A DNA stretch of 64,000 bases from an uncultured Acetobacteraceae bacterium (GCA_943912335.1 CALTUD010000007.1:1-64000), one strand, 5' to 3'. Shown: positions 16,401-26,709, counted from the stretch's first letter. The notes: generated from the sequence alone by a model not told the origin. Translations and numbers: made by a program.

Positions 16401-17479
16401 GCCGCCCCTCCCGCCACGGGACGCACCGGCACGATGCGATAATGCGCCAGACGCTCGCCGATGGCGGCGAACAACAGGATCAAGCCGGTCAGCGCCAGGG
16501 CGGCGCTCGACGGCACCCCCTGCGTTTGCAGCACCGTTCCGGCGTTCAGCACCAGCGCCATCAGCAGCCCGGTGAACACGCAGCCCAGCGGCGAGGACGC
16601 GGCCAGAACCGCGACAATGATGCCGACATAGCCGTAGCCGTTGCTGAGCCCGCTCTGCAGCCGGTGCACCGTGCCGCTCAGTTCCAGCATCCCGCCCAGA
16701 CCGGCGATCGCACCGCCCAGCAGCATGGCCTGGAACAGGCGACGGCGCACATCCATGCCTGCATAGGCAGCAGTGTCGCGATTGGCGCCGCAGATCCGCA
16801 GCTCGAACCCCCAGCGGGTGAACCGGAACGCGGCCGCCAGCAGCGCCGCGAGCAGCAGCACCACCGCCAGCCCCCAATGCAGCCCGCCCAGATGCCAGTC
16901 GCGCGGCAGCTTCGGCAGCGGATCGGGAATGCGCGCCGTCTGCGCCGCCGCCATGCCGTGCGGATCGCGCCAGGGCCCTGTCACCAGCCAGTCCAGCCCG
17001 AGCCTGGCGACGAAATTCAGCAGCAGGGTGGAAATGATCTCGCTGGTGCCGAGCAGCAGCCGCGCCAGCGCCGGCACGGCGATCCAGAGCGCGCCGCCCG
17101 CCATCGCCGCCAGACCCATCGCGCTCTGCACCAGCAAGGGCGATCCGTGCGGCCCGAACAGCGCCACGCCCGCGGCACAGGCGGCGCCGACATAGAACTG
17201 CCCGTCCGCGCCGATATTCCACAAACCCACACGCAGCATCAGCGACACGGACAAACCGCACATCACCAGAGGCGAGGCCAGCAACAGCAGATCCTGGATG
17301 CCGAACCGGCTGCCGAGGCTCTGCTTCAACACGCTGCCGCCCAGCGCCAGGGGATGCAGCCCGAGCACCGCCAGCAACACGGCCGCCACCAGCACGGCGG
17401 CCGAAGCGGACACGGCATAGGCCGCATTGCGCACCCGGCCGGACACGGACGGCACGCGCTGCACCAGAAAACCCGTCAT
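16397..17479 (-). CDS. BMP-family ABC transporter permease (first permease, NupP/YufP type)
   Basis: 360 residues, about nine hydrophobic segments. Family marks are VGLWNIGADGQFYVGA in the first third, GTSEIISTLLLNFVA in the middle and GYGYVGIIVAVLA near the end. It pairs with the shorter permease downstream (4-base overlap). It starts 50 bases after the ATPase stop. Transporters of this composition take up nucleosides or related purine compounds; the substrate here is not shown by the sequence. Confidence 0.9.
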   Translation of the reverse strand: MTGFLVQRVPSVSGRVRNAAYAVSASAAVLVAAVLLAVLGLHPLALGGSVLKQSLGSRFGIQDLLLLASPLVMCGLSVSLMLRVGLWNIGADGQFYVGAACAAGVALFGPHGSPLLVQSAMGLAAMAGGALWIAVPALARLLLGTSEIISTLLLNFVARLGLDWLVTGPWRDPHGMAAAQTARIPDPLPKLPRDWHLGGLHWGLAVVLLLAALLAAAFRFTRWGFELRICGANRDTAAYAGMDVRRRLFQAMLLGGAIAGLGGMLELSGTVHRLQSGLSNGYGYVGIIVAVLAASSPLGCVFTGLLMALVLNAGTVLQTQGVPSSAALALTGLILLFAAIGERLAHYRIVPVRPVAGGAA

Positions 17480-17528
17480 GCCGGCCTCTCCACGCGTCGA
17501 CCCGCGCCGTTCGTCACCCGCGCCGCCG

Positions 17529-19106
<1,578 letters not shown>

Positions 19107-19111
19107 CCGGC

Positions 19112-20206
19112 TCAGACCGCCTTCAGACCGATGACGCCCTCGACCGGCCAGTTCCATTCGTAGCAGGCGAGATCGTCCAGGCTGATGCCCTTGGCGACGC
19201 GCACCTTGCCGTTGGCATCGCGGATCTCGCCTTGGATCGGGTTCCAGCCGCTGATGATGCGCTGGCGCACCGCATCCGCCTCGGCCGCAACCTCCGGCGG
19301 CACGGTGCGGCCCCAGCGGTCGCGATCCACGCCGTTGCCGACCGGCAGGAGCGTCTTGCCATTGCCGGTCCAGCGCCCGGCCAGGCGGTCGGCGATCTGG
19401 TCCACATAGAAATGGTCCCAGTCCAGCATCAGCGAGGTCACATAGGCGTCCGGCCCCAGGGCGCGCATGTCGGTGTTCCAGGTGGCGCATTTGATGCCCG
19501 CCTTGGCCGCGACCTGGAGGCAGGAGCCGTCGTCCAGATTGGTGTAGATCATGTCGATCCCGTTCTGGATCAGCGCCGAGGCGGCCTGGGCGGCGGCCTG
19601 CGGATCGAACCAGGAATTGATCAGGATCACCTGCACGGTGGCCTCGGGGCGCACCGACCGGGCACCGAGCAGGAAGGCGTTGGCGCAGCCGAACACGGAC
19701 GGCACCGGGAACGAACCGACGAAGCCCATCTTGCCGGACTTGCTCATCTTCGCGGCGGCGACGCCGATGATGTACGACACCTTCCAGTGCTGAACGTAGT
19801 ACCAGCTCTCGTTGTCCGCGGTGTGGTGGCCGTTGCACTCCAGAAAGGCGACCTCCGGCGCATCCTCGGCGACGCCGGACAGGAGGTCGCCGTATTCGGA
19901 GGACGCGAACACCATGTTGGCGCCGTTCTCGACGAACTGCCGGAAGGTGCGGGTGGCGTCGGCAGAGACCGGAATGCTTTCCACTTCCAGGAACTTCGCC
20001 GCCGGATACGCCTTCTTCGCCGCCAGAAGCCCGGCATGGTGGGTGGCCGACCAGCCGCCATCGGAGACAGGGCCGATATGGCCGAACGCGATCACCGCGT
20101 CCTTCTCCGCCACGGCCGGCAGGGGCGACCCGGCGCGGGCCGCACGCGGCAGCAAGGGAAGGGCGGCCGCACCGGCCAGGAGAGCGCGTCGCTTCAACAA
20201 GGGCAT
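19112..20206 (-). CDS. BMP family ABC transporter substrate-binding protein
   Basis: A 364-residue periplasmic protein. The N-terminus MPLLKRRALLAGAAALPLLPRAARA resembles a twin-arginine or Sec signal cleaved near residue 25. The mature part has the BMP (PnrA/Med-like) fold pattern: GPVSDGGWSATHHAGL, NMVFASSEYGDLL, YIIGVAAAKMSKSGKMGFVGS and GIDMIYTNLDDGS. Relatives bind nucleosides. It is the first gene of the importer operon. The ATG at 20206 is chosen because it starts at the signal peptide; an in-frame start at 20266 would add an implausible leader. Confidence 0.92.
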   Translation of the reverse strand: MPLLKRRALLAGAAALPLLPRAARAGSPLPAVAEKDAVIAFGHIGPVSDGGWSATHHAGLLAAKKAYPAAKFLEVESIPVSADATRTFRQFVENGANMVFASSEYGDLLSGVAEDAPEVAFLECNGHHTADNESWYYVQHWKVSYIIGVAAAKMSKSGKMGFVGSFPVPSVFGCANAFLLGARSVRPEATVQVILINSWFDPQAAAQAASALIQNGIDMIYTNLDDGSCLQVAAKAGIKCATWNTDMRALGPDAYVTSLMLDWDHFYVDQIADRLAGRWTGNGKTLLPVGNGVDRDRWGRTVPPEVAAEADAVRQRIISGWNPIQGEIRDANGKVRVAKGISLDDLACYEWNWPVEGVIGLKAV

Positions 20207-20365
20207 CCGAACCACAAACTCCGAACAGGCAGACGCGCAGCATGCCCGATCCGCCGGGCCGGGCAAACGTTACGCAAGCCTTATGCCACACGCTGTCATT
20301 TGTGCGCTGCACCGCTTCGGTGACACCATCGCCCATTCACAGGCAGGACTGGAACAGCCCTCTCC

Positions 20366-21241
20366 ATGATCACCGACCGTCGCGCAGGCGCCGCCCATCT
20401 CGTCCGGGAAAGCGTCCGATCGCTGTTGCTGCTGTTCGCCTGGGACGTGGTGGTGGTGCTGGCCTTCCAGCTCGCCCACAAACCTTGGATGGACCAGCCG
20501 ACCCTGCCCTATTCGCTGATCGGCTCGGCGCTGGTGCTGTTCCTGAACGTGCGCAACACCGCCTCCTACAACCGGTGGTGGGAGGCTCGCACGCTCTGGG
20601 GTTCCGTGGTCAACAACACGCGCTCGTTTTCGCGGCAGATGGCGACTCTACTGCCCGGCGCGCCCGAGCTGACCCGGGCGATGATCGCCTACGTGCATGC
20701 GCTGCGCGGCGGTCTCGGCGGCACAGACACCTCGGCCGACGTGGAGCGGCTGCTGACGCCCGAACTCTCCGCCCGCATCAAGGGCCGCCGCAACCAGGCC
20801 AACGCGGTGCTCTACGAGATCGGCGTCGGCGTCCGCGCCCATGTTCAGGCCGGGCACATCCATGCCGCCGCCCATGCCGAGATCGACCGCATCCTGAGCG
20901 ATCTGGCCAATGGCCAGGGCGGCCTGGAGCGCATCCGCAATACGCCGCTGGCGATCCAGTTCTCCGCCCTGCCCGGCCTGCTGGTGCGAGTGTTCTGCAT
21001 CGTCCTGCCACTGTCGATGGTGCAGGAGCTGGGCTGGATCACCCCGTTCGGCTCCACCCTGGTCGGATTCCTGTTCGTGGCGCTGGACAAGATCGGCGCC
21101 GATCTGGAGAGCCCGTTCGCCCATTCGGTGCATGCCCAGCCGATGCAGTCGATGTGCCGGACCATCGAGATCGACCTGCTGCAGGCGATCGGCGACCCGG
21201 CACCGGAACCACTGACGCCGGTGAACGGCGTGCTGCGCTGA
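20366..21241 (+). CDS. Bestrophin family (RFP-TM / UPF0187) anion channel-like protein
   Basis: A 291-residue membrane protein with helices at about 20-40, 45-65, 200-225 and 230-250. The motif NVRNTASYNRWWEARTLWGSVVNN is the hallmark of bacterial bestrophin homologues, which form pentameric channels. The later acidic stretch LDKIGADLESPFA matches the family C-terminal region. It is divergent from the BMP importer with 159 bases between and convergent with a LysR gene. The physiological ion is unknown. Confidence 0.9.
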   Translation: MITDRRAGAAHLVRESVRSLLLLFAWDVVVVLAFQLAHKPWMDQPTLPYSLIGSALVLFLNVRNTASYNRWWEARTLWGSVVNNTRSFSRQMATLLPGAPELTRAMIAYVHALRGGLGGTDTSADVERLLTPELSARIKGRRNQANAVLYEIGVGVRAHVQAGHIHAAAHAEIDRILSDLANGQGGLERIRNTPLAIQFSALPGLLVRVFCIVLPLSMVQELGWITPFGSTLVGFLFVALDKIGADLESPFAHSVHAQPMQSMCRTIEIDLLQAIGDPAPEPLTPVNGVLR

Positions 21242-21277
21242 ACCGATTAAGTTGCATCGTGTAATTTAATCGGCACC

Positions 21278-21304
21278 CCGGTCGCGCGGAGGCTTCGCGA
21301 CCGG
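21278..21304. terminator. GC-rich hairpin between convergent bestrophin and LysR genes
   Basis: Perfect 9-bp arms CCGGTCGCG (21278-21286) and CGCGACCGG (21296-21304) with a 9-base loop. No long T run follows on either strand, so it is only a probable bidirectional terminator, supported by its position between two gene ends. Confidence 0.5.
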
Positions 21305-21372
21305 AGGACCTCACCGGAGCGGGATGCGTTCCACATCTCGCCCTCCGGCTCTTCCCGGCAGGTGGAAGCGGC

Positions 21373-22275
21373 TCAGGATTCCGTACCGAAGCCCTCCTCG
21401 ATCTGGCGCATCATCAGACGGGCGGGGCCGGCGATCTGGCGGGTTCGGCTGGTGATCAAGGCCAGCGTCAGTGGCGGGATGCCGCGCGTGCGGATTGGCA
21501 CGAAGGCGAGTTCGCCGCGGGCGACCTCGTCCGCCACGTCGAGCGCGCAGAGGATGCCGATTCCGGCACCGGCACGGATCAGCGACTTGATCATCTGGAT
21601 GCTGTCGGCGGCGGCGACGCGGTCGAATGCGAAGCCGGCCACCGCCTCGATCGCGGCCATCTGCTCGTGCAGAGCGAGCGGTGCCGCGGGGGCGATCACG
21701 CGTTCCTCGGCACCCGCGCTGGCCGGAAGGGTGTCCTGACCGGCCAAGGGATGGTCGGTCGGTAGCACGAAGCCGAGCGGGAAGTCGCGCAGCGGCTGGA
21801 TGGTGAGGTCGCGCGACGGGCGCGGACCCAGCATCAGGCCCAGTTCGGCATCACCCGAGATGACGGCTCCGGCCACGTCCTTGTTGTCCAGCACCGTGAG
21901 CGAAACGGTAAGTTTGGGATGGGCGCCGAGCAGGCGTGCGGTGAGATCGACCAGCGCGCCCTTGGCCAGAGCGTCGATCACCGCCAGCCGCACCGTGCCG
22001 CGGCGCAGGCCGCGCATGTCGTCGAACTGCGTCGTGAGGGCGGCGAGATCGCCGGTCCAGCCGCGCGCCTGATGCAGCAGCAGTTCGCCCGCTGCCGTGA
22101 GCCGCATGCCGGCCGGGGTGCGTTCGAACAGGGCGACCCGGAAGACCTCCTCGGCGAGCTGGATCTGCCGGTCGATCGCCGATGCGGCGATGCGCAGCTC
22201 TTCCGAGGCGCGCCGGATGGAGCCGTGACGGGCGACAGCCAGGAAGTAGGGCAGGAAGCGGGCGAAGACGGGCAA
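21373..22275 (-). CDS. LysR family transcriptional regulator
   Basis: 300 residues. The N-terminal winged helix-turn-helix is at about 3-62 (LAVARHGSIRRASEELRIAASAIDRQ, then FERTPAGMRLTAAG); a periplasmic-binding-like sensor domain follows to the end. It is divergently transcribed from the Rieske oxygenase gene, with 102 bases between the starts. This is the classic layout in which the regulator controls the neighbouring catabolic gene. CTGATT occurs twice in that gap (22284 and 22306), 22 bases apart on the same face of the helix, a possible contact pair. The effector is unknown, probably an aromatic compound. Confidence 0.92.
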   Translation of the reverse strand: MPVFARFLPYFLAVARHGSIRRASEELRIAASAIDRQIQLAEEVFRVALFERTPAGMRLTAAGELLLHQARGWTGDLAALTTQFDDMRGLRRGTVRLAVIDALAKGALVDLTARLLGAHPKLTVSLTVLDNKDVAGAVISGDAELGLMLGPRPSRDLTIQPLRDFPLGFVLPTDHPLAGQDTLPASAGAEERVIAPAAPLALHEQMAAIEAVAGFAFDRVAAADSIQMIKSLIRAGAGIGILCALDVADEVARGELAFVPIRTRGIPPLTLALITSRTRQIAGPARLMMRQIEEGFGTES

Positions 22276-22377
22276 AGGGCTCTCTGATTTTTCGAACGAG
22301 GACGCCTGATTATAGCGATGGATTCGCGCAGCGGTCTTCCCTCCAATGGCGACATCCGATCCGAACGGGAGCTGTTC

Positions 22378-23448
22378 ATGTCCGAGACCCTCGAGCGCCC
22401 CGTTGTCGCAGCACCACCTGCGGACCCTGTGCTGCCGCGCAACTGCACCTTCGAGCCCGGTGACTGGGCGCGCCTGTCGCGCTGCTGGTTCCCGGTCGCG
22501 CTTTCACGCGAGGTGAGCGGCAAGCCGGTCAACGCCGTGCTGCTGGATGCGCCTCTGGTGCTGTATCGGGCCGGCGACAAGCTGGTGGTGGCGGACGATC
22601 TGTGTCCGCATCGCGGTGTGCCGTTGTCGATGGGCAGCGGCGACGGCGAGACCATCGCCTGCGCCTATCACGGCCTGCGCTTCGGGGCGGAAGGGCGCTG
22701 CGTGCATGTGCCCGCCAGCCCGCAACGGACGATCCCGCAACGCTTGAACTTGCGCACCTATCCGGCGGTGGAACGCTACGGGCTGATCTGGACCTGTCTG
22801 GCCGGCGGCGACGCGGCCAGCGCGGAGATTCCCGATATGCCGCACTGGGACGAGCCACAATTCCAGCAGATCACCTGCCCCTGGATCGACATCTTCGGCT
22901 TCGCCGGGCGGCAGATGGAGGGATTCCTCGACGTCGCGCATTTCGGCTTCGTGCATACCGCGACCTTCGGCGACGCCAGCAACACGGTGGTGCCGGACTA
23001 CATGCCGTCGATGACGGAAAAGGGGTTCGAGGTCGAATACCGTTCCAATGTCGGCAACTACCCGATCGGCGCCGACCAGCGCGGCTCGGAAGGGTTCGAA
23101 TGGCTGCGGCATTTCCGCGTGCATCTGCCGTTCACCGCGACGCTGGAGATTCATTTTCCCGGCGAGGCGCGTCTGGTGATCATGAATGCGGCGTCGCCGG
23201 TCTCGGCGCGCACGACGCGTCTGTTCGCGCCGATCGCCCGCAATTTCGACACCGACCGGCCGGTGCAGGACGTGTACGATTTCAATCGCCGCGTGTTCGA
23301 GGAGGACAAGGCGATCGTGGAGGCGCAGAAGCCGGAATGCCTGCCGCTCGATCCGGCGCTGGAGGTGCATATTCCGGCGGACCGGTCATCGATCGCCTAT
23401 CGGAAGGGGCTGCGGTCGCAGGGGTATTCGCGGTTCTTCATTGCGTAG
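22378..23448 (+). CDS. Rieske 2Fe-2S ring-hydroxylating oxygenase, alpha subunit
   Basis: 356 residues. The Rieske cluster ligands are C76-x-H78 (CPHRG) and C95-x2-H98 (CAYHG). The mononuclear iron site is D184, H187 and H192 in EGFLDVAHFGFVH. Length and layout match the single-component oxygenase subunits of vanillate demethylase or phenoxybenzoate dioxygenase type, which need a separate reductase; none is encoded nearby. GGGAG precedes the ATG at 22378. It ends 12 bases before a multi-hairpin repeat. A catabolic demethylase or hydroxylase is likely, the substrate undetermined. Confidence 0.9.
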   Translation: MSETLERPVVAAPPADPVLPRNCTFEPGDWARLSRCWFPVALSREVSGKPVNAVLLDAPLVLYRAGDKLVVADDLCPHRGVPLSMGSGDGETIACAYHGLRFGAEGRCVHVPASPQRTIPQRLNLRTYPAVERYGLIWTCLAGGDAASAEIPDMPHWDEPQFQQITCPWIDIFGFAGRQMEGFLDVAHFGFVHTATFGDASNTVVPDYMPSMTEKGFEVEYRSNVGNYPIGADQRGSEGFEWLRHFRVHLPFTATLEIHFPGEARLVIMNAASPVSARTTRLFAPIARNFDTDRPVQDVYDFNRRVFEEDKAIVEAQKPECLPLDPALEVHIPADRSSIAYRKGLRSQGYSRFFIA

Positions 23449-23460
23449 GGAATGAAGAGT

Positions 23461-23576
23461 CTTCTTTTTCTGAAGAAAAAGAAGCAAAAGAACTTTTGCT
23501 TGTTTGGGTCTGAGCAACGACTTGGCATCAAACCAAATGGACAGAAGTTCTTTGGTTCTTTCTTTCAAGAAAGAAC
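23461..23576. repeat. 116-bp triple-hairpin repeat, copy 1 (forward)
   Basis: Left hairpin 23461-23484 with 10-base arms CTTCTTTTTC and GAAAAAGAAG. The central pair ACTTTTGcttGTTTGG...CCAAAtGGACAGAAGT is imperfect here. Right hairpin 23555-23576 has arms GTTCTTTCTT and AAGAAAGAAC. It lies between the convergent oxygenase and sulfotransferase-like genes, where it could terminate both. It is in opposite orientation to the copy at 24524-24639. Confidence 0.85.
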
Positions 23577-23597
23577 ATCCTTCTTATCCGTCTACCT

Positions 23598-24362
23598 TCA
23601 GGCCAGAACGTATTCTTCGGCCATCCCGAACAGAGATTCCAGTTCGGGATCGAGACGCGCCTGGACATAGGCGCGATCCTCGTCCGACAGGGACGGATAG
23701 GCGGCGGGCACGAACGGCTTGATGCCGTGGCCCTTGTAGGTGTCGAGCGGCTGGAAGCCGCCGGGCGCGCCCGGCAATCCCGTGGCGGCCGACAGGGCCT
23801 CGATCACCGCCTGCGGCCGGGTTCGAACCGCTTCGTAGTCCAGCAGAGCGAGATTATGCGCGCGCCGGTGCAGCCCGGCCCAATGGCCGAGCGTGCGCGT
23901 GCGCATGGTGACGGGGTCGGGGAAGCGCTCTCCGGTCTCGAGATCGCGTTCGTGCATCATCTCTGTGCCGAACATCGGGTGGGTCTCGTCCACGCCCCAG
24001 AACTGGTCGTCCCAGACGCTGTGCCAGGGCGTACGGATGAACTCGGCGAACGACAGCGCGCGCAGGGATTCGTGAACGTGCCAGGGCTGCTTGTGCAGGC
24101 TGCGCAGCCAGATCGTCGGATCGCGCGCGATCACCAGAACCAGCACCTCTGGCCGGAACAGGATCTGCGTCGGCACGCACCAGTGCTTAAAGCCGTAGCT
24201 TTCGGTGAAGGCGTCGCGTCCGAGATTGGCTTCGATCAGCTTGATGATCGCGTGTGTGCCGGAACAGCGCATGCCATAGACCTGGATGTGCCGGATCGGT
24301 TCATGACCACGAATCAGGGTCCGAAGGCCGGGCATGGGCAGGCGCCAGTCCAATACGGTCAT
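23598..24362 (-). CDS. Sulfotransferase-like protein
   Basis: 254 residues, no signal peptide or membrane helix. GMRCSGTHAIIKLIEANL at 30-47 fits the PAPS 5'-phosphosulfate loop, and IARDPTIWLRSLHK at 78-91 fits the 3'-phosphate site of sulfotransferases (R80 and S88 as contacts). The rest is not closely familiar, so the assignment is to the fold rather than a specific reaction. It may sulfate a glycan made by the nearby glycosyltransferases. The gene is alone, bracketed by two inverted copies of the 116-bp repeat (ends at 23576 and 24524). The ATG at 24362 has no clear ribosome-binding site. Confidence 0.7.
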   Translation of the reverse strand: MTVLDWRLPMPGLRTLIRGHEPIRHIQVYGMRCSGTHAIIKLIEANLGRDAFTESYGFKHWCVPTQILFRPEVLVLVIARDPTIWLRSLHKQPWHVHESLRALSFAEFIRTPWHSVWDDQFWGVDETHPMFGTEMMHERDLETGERFPDPVTMRTRTLGHWAGLHRRAHNLALLDYEAVRTRPQAVIEALSAATGLPGAPGGFQPLDTYKGHGIKPFVPAAYPSLSDEDRAYVQARLDPELESLFGMAEEYVLA

Positions 24363-24523
24363 CTGGCGCGTGTCTCCGGGCGCGTGGCTGGAAGCAGCCT
24401 ATCGAAAAACCGCCGAAACGGCCAGTCGCTTATCGCAACGAAGCGGAGGTTCCGGCGCTGACACCGGAAGGGCATTGTGCCCGTCCCGCTTCTTGTTCTG
24501 CGCCGGTGATCGGGAGAAAGAGT

Positions 24524-24639
24524 GTTCTTTCTTGGAAGAAAGAACCAAAGAACTTTTATCCGTTTGGCCTGGCGCGGATCAGGAACTCCCATTCAAACGG
24601 ACAGAAGTCTTTTTGCTTCTTTTTCTTCAGAAAAAGAAG
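24524..24639. repeat. 116-bp triple-hairpin repeat, copy 2 (reverse)
   Basis: First hairpin 24524-24545 (GTTCTTTCTT / AAGAAAGAAC). Central pair 24552-24566 with 24594-24608 (ACTTTTATCCGTTTG with CAAACGGACAGAAGT). Last hairpin 24616-24639 (CTTCTTTTTC / GAAAAAGAAG). Unlike the other copies it lies between divergent genes, ending 34 bases before the TTG start at 24674, so it would be transcribed as leader of the next gene if the promoter is upstream of it. Confidence 0.85.
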
Positions 24640-24673
24640 GTTCTTTCCGTCTTCACCCCATCGAGGTTCGCGT

Positions 24674-25570
24674 TTGCCCGACATCGCCCGCTGTCCGATC
24701 TGCCGCAATGCCGGCTGGCACGATCGTTTTCCCGTTCTGGCCTGCACGCATTGCGAGCTGGATGTGTCGCGCGACGCGACGGCGGAGGCCGTGCCGGAAC
24801 AGATCGACGCGGCGCTCGACCGGGCCGGACGGGACTCGCTGTCCGGCGATGGATGGCATCTGTCGTCGGTGGCGTTACGCAATGCCGCCTGGAGATTGGG
24901 GCGGAGCTGGCGCGACGGGGGTTGGCGACGGGAGAAGCCGATTCCGCACTCGGTGGTTCTGGGCGTGATCGGTCGCGCGGACAATGGACCGGCGATCGAG
25001 GCAATGAGGACAGAAGCAGGGTTCGCGCAGGCGATCGTCGTGCTGGATGGCTCCGGGGTGCCACCGCCCGGGCTGGATGGGGCGGCCGTCGCGATGCGGC
25101 CATTGGCGGGAGATTTCGCAGGGCAGCGCAACCATGTGCAGAAGATGGCGCAGGATCGGTTCGGCGCGGAAAGCTGGGTGTTGCAGCTCGACACGGACGA
25201 GCGCCCGACGGCGGATTTGCTGGGTAGTCTGGGCTGGATGGTGCGCGCGGCCGATCGGGACGGGCTGCGCTCGATCGGCCTGCCCCGAATCAATCTGGTG
25301 GACGGCATGCGTTCCGCGCTGTTTCCCGACATCCAGTATCGGTTGAACCGGGCGGACATCCGGTTCGATGGCATCGTGCATGAACGGCCTGTGGTGCCTT
25401 TCGGGGAAACCTCTCTGGGGTTGGCGGGGGCGATCGAGCACAGGCTGACGCGGGAACGTGTGGTGGCGCGGTCCCGGCTTTACGAGGCGATGCGCGAAGG
25501 GGCCGGACGGGTTTCGGACGAGGAGGCGCTGCTGTCGCCGTTCGATCCCCTGGCGATGGCGGTGCGATAG
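24674..25570 (+). CDS. Zinc-ribbon plus GT2-like glycosyltransferase
   Basis: 298 residues from a TTG start with GAGG 7 bases upstream. The N-terminus carries a zinc-ribbon pattern, C7-x2-C10 and C24-x2-C27. The rest looks like the GT2 family subset with a WVLQLDTDERP metal-binding motif (DTDE at 173-176) and QRNHVQKMA before it, as in WaaE-like core glycosyltransferases. No ATG lies near the family start; the frame stays open upstream through the repeat, but that part is not protein-like. The last 91 bases overlap the convergent GT4 gene. A zinc ribbon in front of this GT fold is unusual and its role is unknown. Confidence 0.7.
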   Translation: MPDIARCPICRNAGWHDRFPVLACTHCELDVSRDATAEAVPEQIDAALDRAGRDSLSGDGWHLSSVALRNAAWRLGRSWRDGGWRREKPIPHSVVLGVIGRADNGPAIEAMRTEAGFAQAIVVLDGSGVPPPGLDGAAVAMRPLAGDFAGQRNHVQKMAQDRFGAESWVLQLDTDERPTADLLGSLGWMVRAADRDGLRSIGLPRINLVDGMRSALFPDIQYRLNRADIRFDGIVHERPVVPFGETSLGLAGAIEHRLTRERVVARSRLYEAMREGAGRVSDEEALLSPFDPLAMAVR

Positions 25571-26709
25571 AGCGCCAGCGTTTCTGTGCACAGGGTTTCA
25601 CGTGTGAACAGGCCGGCGGCCGCGCGACTGTTGCGGTGCAGCCTGTCGCGCAGGGCGGGGTCGTGGAGCATGCGACGCAATACCGAAGCGATGGCATCGC
25701 CGTCGCAGCGTTCGGCCAGAAGGCCCGCCCCCGTGTCGCCGACGAAGCGGCGTGCGCTGGCGTCTTCCGCACAGGCCAGGATCGGACGGCCGAACGCCAT
25801 CGCTTCCTGGTAGACGAGGCCGAAGCTTTCGTAGCGCGACGGTGCCGCGACCAGATGCGCCGCGGCGAGACGGGCGTGCAGCTCGGGCTCTGGAAGATCG
25901 CGCAGCCATTCGACGCGGGACAGCAAGGCGTCGGGTCGGCCGGGAAGCGCGTCGATCCCGACCATCTGCAGCCGGAACTCCGGCCCCTCGCCGCGTTCGG
26001 CCTCGTCGGCGATGATGGCGGCGGCTTCGAGCAGTTCGGAGAAGCCCTTGCGCGGTTCCGCGCGCCCGACGAACAGGATGCGGAGCGGCCCGTCGCCGTG
26101 CGGCGGATAGGCGGCGTCCAGCCCAGCCGCACGAACGGTGTGCGGCAGGCTGAGACCGATCACGGCGTGGCCCGGACCGGGCGGGGGCACCCGATAGCGT
26201 TCCGCGATCGCGGCGCCGTGCGGGGCCGTGTTGGAGATCAGGGCTGCGGAGCGGCGTGCGGCAAGGGCTTCCAGGAAAACGGCGGCGCGATGGTCGAGGC
26301 GGTCGCGCAGGGAACGCGCACCCGTGCCGGTGATGGAGGCGGGGGTGGAGTTGCGCGTGACCAGCGGGACCGGGCCGAACAGGGCGACGAAGAGGCCCGG
26401 GGCATACCAGTTGGTGGCCTCCACCGCGGAAAGCGGCGTTTCCCGGTTCAGCCTGCGCACTGTACGCCAGAAGCAGAACGGTGGCACCAGATGGCCGATG
26501 CCGCCGAACCGGCGCAGGCGGCGCAGCAGCGGTCCGGGCGCGCAGCCAATGACGGCGACACCGTCCCGCGTCGCGCGGCCGGTGCGATCCAGGGCGATGA
26601 CAGTGACGTCGTCACCGTTCTCGGTGAGTGCGCCGGCGATCTCGGCGGCGGCGTTGGCGAGCCCGTTGCGTGCCGGAGGAAAGGACCAGCACAGCAGAGC
26701 GGTCTTCAT
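25480..26709 (-). CDS. Glycosyltransferase family 4
   Basis: 409 residues with the GT-B fold. The donor site appears as LRILFVGRAEPRKGFSELLEAA and RYESFGLVYQEAMAFGRPILA, which carries the E-x7-E pair. The N-terminal acceptor domain begins MKTALLCWSFPPARNGLANAAAEIA. The C-terminal 20 or so residues (Ser-rich) are not family-like and overlap the end of the convergent GT gene by 91 bases. Its ATG overlaps the stop of the upstream GT4 gene by 4 bases, so the two transfer steps are probably sequential in one pathway. Confidence 0.9.
   Translation of the reverse strand: MKTALLCWSFPPARNGLANAAAEIAGALTENGDDVTVIALDRTGRATRDGVAVIGCAPGPLLRRLRRFGGIGHLVPPFCFWRTVRRLNRETPLSAVEATNWYAPGLFVALFGPVPLVTRNSTPASITGTGARSLRDRLDHRAAVFLEALAARRSAALISNTAPHGAAIAERYRVPPPGPGHAVIGLSLPHTVRAAGLDAAYPPHGDGPLRILFVGRAEPRKGFSELLEAAAIIADEAERGEGPEFRLQMVGIDALPGRPDALLSRVEWLRDLPEPELHARLAAAHLVAAPSRYESFGLVYQEAMAFGRPILACAEDASARRFVGDTGAGLLAERCDGDAIASVLRRMLHDPALRDRLHRNSRAAAGLFTRETLCTETLALYRTAIARGSNGDSSASSSETRPAPSRIAS

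Noticed and set aside
20207..20365. Purine riboswitch before the BMP importer
   Set aside because: No conserved three-way junction could be drawn in the short leader, and no terminator or sequestrator follows.
23461..24639. Insertion sequence or transposon
   Set aside because: The bracketed gene has sulfotransferase motifs and no transposase-like DDE or HUH residues; no target-site duplication was identified.
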